Shown: positions 61,116 through 64,000 of the stretch, piece after piece
How positions within the stretch are numbered: the stretch's first letter is position 1
Layout: every line of letters begins with the position of its first letter
NCBI RefSeq assembly: GCF_003248355.1
Contig: NZ_QKWY01000001.1
Span: forward strand, 3,244,001-3,308,000
Source: Streptomyces sp. AC1-42W
Lineage (GTDB): Bacteria; Actinomycetota; Actinomycetes; Streptomycetales; Streptomycetaceae
Reading direction: 5' to 3'
Length of the DNA stretch: 64,000 nt
Translations under genes and position numbers: made by a program
The notes under the pieces: model-generated
What the model was told of the DNA's origin: nothing
The model's input: only the letters and a program-made list of their open reading frames with translations
The model's database searches: none

Positions 61116-61185
61116 GGGTCGGTCCTTGTCGCGGTGCATGGGATGAGATGGTCGGGCCAGGGGAGGGCGCACATGTTGGCGCGCC

Positions 61186-61992
61186 CTACACCCGCCGCAG
61201 GATCGAGTCGATCGCGCAGCTCGAGTTCTCGCCGAACAGGTCCAGATATCGGGTGTCGAGCTGGTATCGGTGCGGACTGCTGCGGAGGAACTCGCGGAGG
61301 GTGGCCCTCTTGGCCAGGCTGTCCTCGATCAAGAGGTAGTCGCCGGAGGTCAGCCGGGCATCGAAGAAGTCGAGCACGGCCCGGACGTGTGCGTGGGCGT
61401 CCTCGATCACCAGCCAGGGCCTGGGTAGGTCATCGGAGTCGGCGAGGACCTCGTCGAGACGTCCGACGTCCCCGGTCCGGAATTGCACCCGGTCGTCCGC
61501 CAGGTCCACCGGTGTGCGATCGATCGAGATGATTTCCGGTCGCTGGCCGTGCGACGCTGCGACGTCGGCCAGCCAGAGCGCGCTCCCGCCGCTGCCGGAG
61601 CCGAGTTCGATGATCGTGCCCGGGACCAGCTCGGCGATCAGCATCGGATAAGCGGCCAGGTCGAACGCTGTCGTGTACAGAGGCCGACCGGCCCACATGA
61701 GGTGATCGGTGACGCCCTGGGTGGCGACGAAGTGTTGGACCGGGAATGCGAGGGCCGCGAGCACGTCCCGGTCGGATCGATCGAGGCGCGGCAGCGGATC
61801 CCGGTACCGGTCCCCTGTCAGCAGCGTGAGGTACACGGTCAGTTCGTTGGACCGGCCGGTGCGCCGGGCCTCGGTCACCGCACCTCGGATGTGGTGGTCG
61901 TGATAGGTGGAGATGCCACCCTGCCGCTCGACCTTCGCGGCCACGAGGCGCTCGGCGGTCTCGGCGAGCCCTTTGACGTCGAATTTGTCCAT
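61186..61992 (-). CDS. CmcI-like (cephalosporin hydroxylase family) methyltransferase
   Basis: This 268-residue SAM-dependent methyltransferase of the CmcI/rhamnosyl O-methyltransferase family shows TYHDHHIRGAVTEAR, FPVQHFVATQGVTDHLMW, motif I IIELGSGSGGSALWLADVA, and a metal-site-like VIEDAHAHVRAVLDFFD and LLIEDS region. It is probably in one operon with the JmjC-type gene (stop at 61996, 3 bases upstream of this ATG) and the GNAT gene downstream. The acceptor is unknown; characterised relatives methylate sugar or beta-lactam hydroxyls. Confidence 0.85.
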   Translation of the reverse strand: MDKFDVKGLAETAERLVAAKVERQGGISTYHDHHIRGAVTEARRTGRSNELTVYLTLLTGDRYRDPLPRLDRSDRDVLAALAFPVQHFVATQGVTDHLMWAGRPLYTTAFDLAAYPMLIAELVPGTIIELGSGSGGSALWLADVAASHGQRPEIISIDRTPVDLADDRVQFRTGDVGRLDEVLADSDDLPRPWLVIEDAHAHVRAVLDFFDARLTSGDYLLIEDSLAKRATLREFLRSSPHRYQLDTRYLDLFGENSSCAIDSILRRV

Positions 61993-61995
61993 GGG

Positions 61996-62424
61996 TCAGC
62001 GTCCCGGGCAGGGTGCGGCACAAACCAGCCTGGCGTCGACCAGGAGGTCGAGCAGTGCCTGGTCTGTGTCCAGCTCGGTCAGGGTGAAGCTGCCGGTCCG
62101 GCCCGACACGGCACGCCATAGGGCTTCCTGGCCGGGCCCCAGGGTGATCAGCCGGTCGGCCGTTCGCAACCGGACTCCGTCCGAGTGTAGGACCCCCTCC
62201 GGATGGGCGTGGAACCGCACAGCCCGGTCCTCGCCGATCACCGACGACACCGGACGGGCGGGTAGCGGGTCGAACTGATCCAGCCGCGCAGCGACCACCC
62301 GGGTCGTGACCGTCTCCGGGGGCAGCTTGGCGATCATGTCGGCGATTTCTCCCGTCGCATCGGCCACCGTGGCCTCGGTGCGCGTACCGTCCCGGAACGC
62401 GCCCGGGGGTAGTTCCCGGGCTAG
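61996..62424 (-). pseudogene. JmjC/Cupin_4-type oxygenase, 3' part (interrupted by IS4 element)
   Basis: The last about 140 codons run from LARELPPGAFRDGTRTEATV to TELDTDQALLDLLVDARLVC. Removing the IS4 element with one CTAG rejoins them in frame with the 5' part at 63868-64000. Frame restoration is exact: DPG-LAREL. The rejoined protein resembles bacterial JmjC-like ribosomal oxygenase homologues. Confidence 0.72.
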
Positions 62425-63867
62425 CCCCAATGCCGGTGACTTTGGCGTCCATGGGTCGTTGGTTGTGGTGTGGCGAGGGTGGGGCAGGTCAAGTTGCCTG
62501 CGGGTGAGCGTTTGTCGGATCGGATCGCGATCGGGGTGTTGACGCGTGCGTTTCCGCCGCAGTTGGTCGACGAGGTGATCGCCGGGACCGGGCGGGCCGA
62601 GCAGCGCAGTCGGCTGCTGCCCGCCCGGGTGGTTGTGTACTTCGTGTTGGCGATGTGTCTGTTCTTCGGCCAGCCCTATGAAGAGGTTGCGCGACTGCTG
62701 GGCGAGGGGCTGGAGGGCGGGCGGCGGTCGTGGCGTGTGCCGACGACCGCCGCGATCGGGCGGGCGCGCCGGCGTTTGGGTGTCGAGCCGCTGAAGGAGC
62801 TGTTCGCGCGGGTGTGCCGTCCGGTGGCCGTGCCGGAGACGGCCGGCGCCTGGTATCGGCGGTGGCGTCTGATGGCCGTGGACGGCACCACCTTGGACCT
62901 GGCGGACACCGCGGCGAACGACGACTTCTTCGGCCGTCCGGGTTCGGGTCGCGGGGTGGGTGCGTTCCCGCAGGCCAGGGTGGTGGCGCTGGCCGAGTGC
63001 GGCACCCACGCGGTGTTCGGCACAGCCGTGGGGCCGTTGTCGGCGAGCGAGCAGGCGCTGTCGCGGCAGCTGTTCACCCAGCTCGGAGAAGAGATGCTGC
63101 TGCTGGCCGACCGGGGCTTTTACGGATTCGAGCTGTGGCAGGCCGCCCGGGCCAGTGGCGCCGACCTGCTGTGGCGGATGCGCAAGAGCGCGGCCCTGCC
63201 CGTCGTGCAGGTCCTCGCCGACGGCTCCTACCTCAGCACCGTTCATGCCGAACGGGACCGCAGGAGCCGCCGCAACCCCGTGACGGTCCGCGTGATCGAG
63301 TACACCCTCGCACGCAGCGGCGACACCACCGTCTACCGCCTGCTGACCACCCTGCTCGACCCCGAGCAGGCACCCGCCCGGGACCTCGCCGCGCTCTACG
63401 CCCAGCGCTGGGAGATCGAGACCACGCTGGACGAGATCAAAACCCACCAGAGAGGCCCGAAGCTCGTCCTGCGCTCGAAGTACCCGTGGGGCGTGGAACA
63501 GGAGATCTACGGCTTCCTCCTCGTCCATCACGCCATCCGGCAGCTGATGCACCAGGCCGCCCTCGACCACGGTCTCGACCCGGACCGCGTGTCGTTCACC
63601 CGGTCCCTGCGAATCGTGCGCCGCCAGGTCCCGGCCCAGGCGGCGTTTTCCCCCCGGCAGACTCGCACGGGCACTGACCCGCACCCTGGCTGAGATCACC
63701 GAACGACTCCTGCCCGCCCGCCGCCACCGGACCTGCCCCCGCGTGATCAAACGCAAGATGTCCAACTGGCCCCTCAAGCGGGCCGAACACCGCAACTGGC
63801 CACCACCAGCCCCAGCGACCATCACCACCGTCCCACCAGCAACAACCTAAAGTCACCGGCATTGGGG
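62425..63867 (+). mobile_element. IS4-family insertion sequence with CTAG target duplication
   Basis: Terminal repeats CCCCAATGCCGGTGACTTT (62425-62443) and its exact complement (63849-63867) are flanked by CTAG at 62421-62424 and 63868-63871. Confidence 0.9.
62470..63693 (+). CDS. IS4-family transposase, C-terminus frameshifted
   Basis: This 407-residue product carries RRWRLMAVDGTTLDLADTAA (first Asp), MLLLADRGFYGFELWQAA (second Asp) and YAQRWEIETTLDEIKTHQRG (Glu, YREK-like region). After QVPAQAAFSPRQ the frame departs from the family. Another frame encodes RLARALTRTLAEITERLLPA and RVIKRKMSNWPLKRAEHR, the usual C-terminal end. A one-base change in the homopolymer TTTTCCCCCC near 63645-63656 would explain this. 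The catalytic triad is intact. Confidence 0.82.
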   Translation: MARVGQVKLPAGERLSDRIAIGVLTRAFPPQLVDEVIAGTGRAEQRSRLLPARVVVYFVLAMCLFFGQPYEEVARLLGEGLEGGRRSWRVPTTAAIGRARRRLGVEPLKELFARVCRPVAVPETAGAWYRRWRLMAVDGTTLDLADTAANDDFFGRPGSGRGVGAFPQARVVALAECGTHAVFGTAVGPLSASEQALSRQLFTQLGEEMLLLADRGFYGFELWQAARASGADLLWRMRKSAALPVVQVLADGSYLSTVHAERDRRSRRNPVTVRVIEYTLARSGDTTVYRLLTTLLDPEQAPARDLAALYAQRWEIETTLDEIKTHQRGPKLVLRSKYPWGVEQEIYGFLLVHHAIRQLMHQAALDHGLDPDRVSFTRSLRIVRRQVPAQAAFSPRQTRTGTDPHPG

Positions 63868-64000
63868 CTAGCCCGGGATCACGCAGAACCTCGGCCAGCA
63901 GGGCGCGCAGCACGGCATCCAGCTTCGTGGCCCAGACGGTGAAGGTCAGGTGCAGGCTTGGCTCCGAGCCGCTGCTCCCGCTGTGCCACCACCCCCGAGG
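63868..64000 (-). pseudogene. JmjC/Cupin_4-type oxygenase, 5' part running off the window
   Basis: The minus strand encodes PRGWWHSGSSGSEPSLHLTF, the Cupin_4 metal-binding segment with a WHSG block and a strand ending in HLTF. ATKLDAVLRALLAEVLRDPG follows, up to the IS4 target site. The N-terminal half lies beyond position 64000. Confidence 0.7.

Overview
The window is high-GC DNA with Streptomyces-like gene style: GTG/TTG starts, strong GGAGG ribosome sites, four-base stop/start overlaps and typical Streptomyces insertion sequences. It reads as a plastic accessory region, perhaps a chromosome arm or an integrated element; that placement is inference. No rRNA or tRNA gene was seen.

Layout. 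(1) 1-10.9 kb: ordinary metabolic and efflux genes. A MarR regulator and alpha/beta hydrolase are divergent from a drug-type MFS exporter across a perfect 35-bp palindrome. Two SDR oxidoreductases, a small membrane protein, a D-aminoacylase and a second MarR/MFS pair follow. (2) 10.9-40.4 kb: a transposon graveyard. IS110, IS1634, IS630, IS200/IS605, IS1380, IS5, ISL3, IS256 and IS1182 genes or fragments lie among a few resident genes (NADAR, DUF1963, GNAT, hypotheticals). The centrepiece is a Tn3-family transposase gene at 22.2-31.4 kb cut into four pieces. The inserts are an IS5-like element, a Tn554-like element with two tyrosine recombinases, and an IS1634-like element. Beside it, a TnpB-type gene is split by an intact IS110-family element. 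(3) 40.5-55.0 kb: an apparently complete cluster of 13 enzyme genes with no NRPS or PKS. Nine leftward genes form one tightly coupled operon: U32-like protein, class III aminotransferase, ProA-like dehydrogenase, ThiM-like kinase, HD protein, ATP-grasp ligase, TauD-type dioxygenase, carbamoyltransferase-methyltransferase fusion, sulfotransferase. An MDR dehydrogenase lies upstream on the same strand. Divergently there are a PhyH dioxygenase, a family 2 glycosyltransferase and a divergent 2-hydroxyacid dehydrogenase. (4) 55-64 kb: two small secreted proteins, a DDE transposase, two GNAT acetyltransferases, a CmcI-like methyltransferase and a JmjC/Cupin_4 gene split by an IS4 element.

How it works together (inference): the 40.5-55 kb cluster looks like a pathway for a small, polar, amino-acid-derived metabolite. 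A carboxylate would be reduced (ProA-like) and transaminated, coupled by the ATP-grasp enzyme, hydroxylated by one or two Fe/2-oxoglutarate oxygenases, and decorated by carbamoyl, methyl, sulfate and possibly glycosyl transfer. No dedicated regulator, exporter or resistance gene is visible inside it. I do not recognise it as a characterised cluster.

The GNAT plus CmcI 3'-end arrangement occurs twice, at 18.7-19.4 kb and 60.6-62.0 kb. The first copy is truncated and framed by IS1380 ends, so this part of the window has been duplicated and then eroded by transposition.
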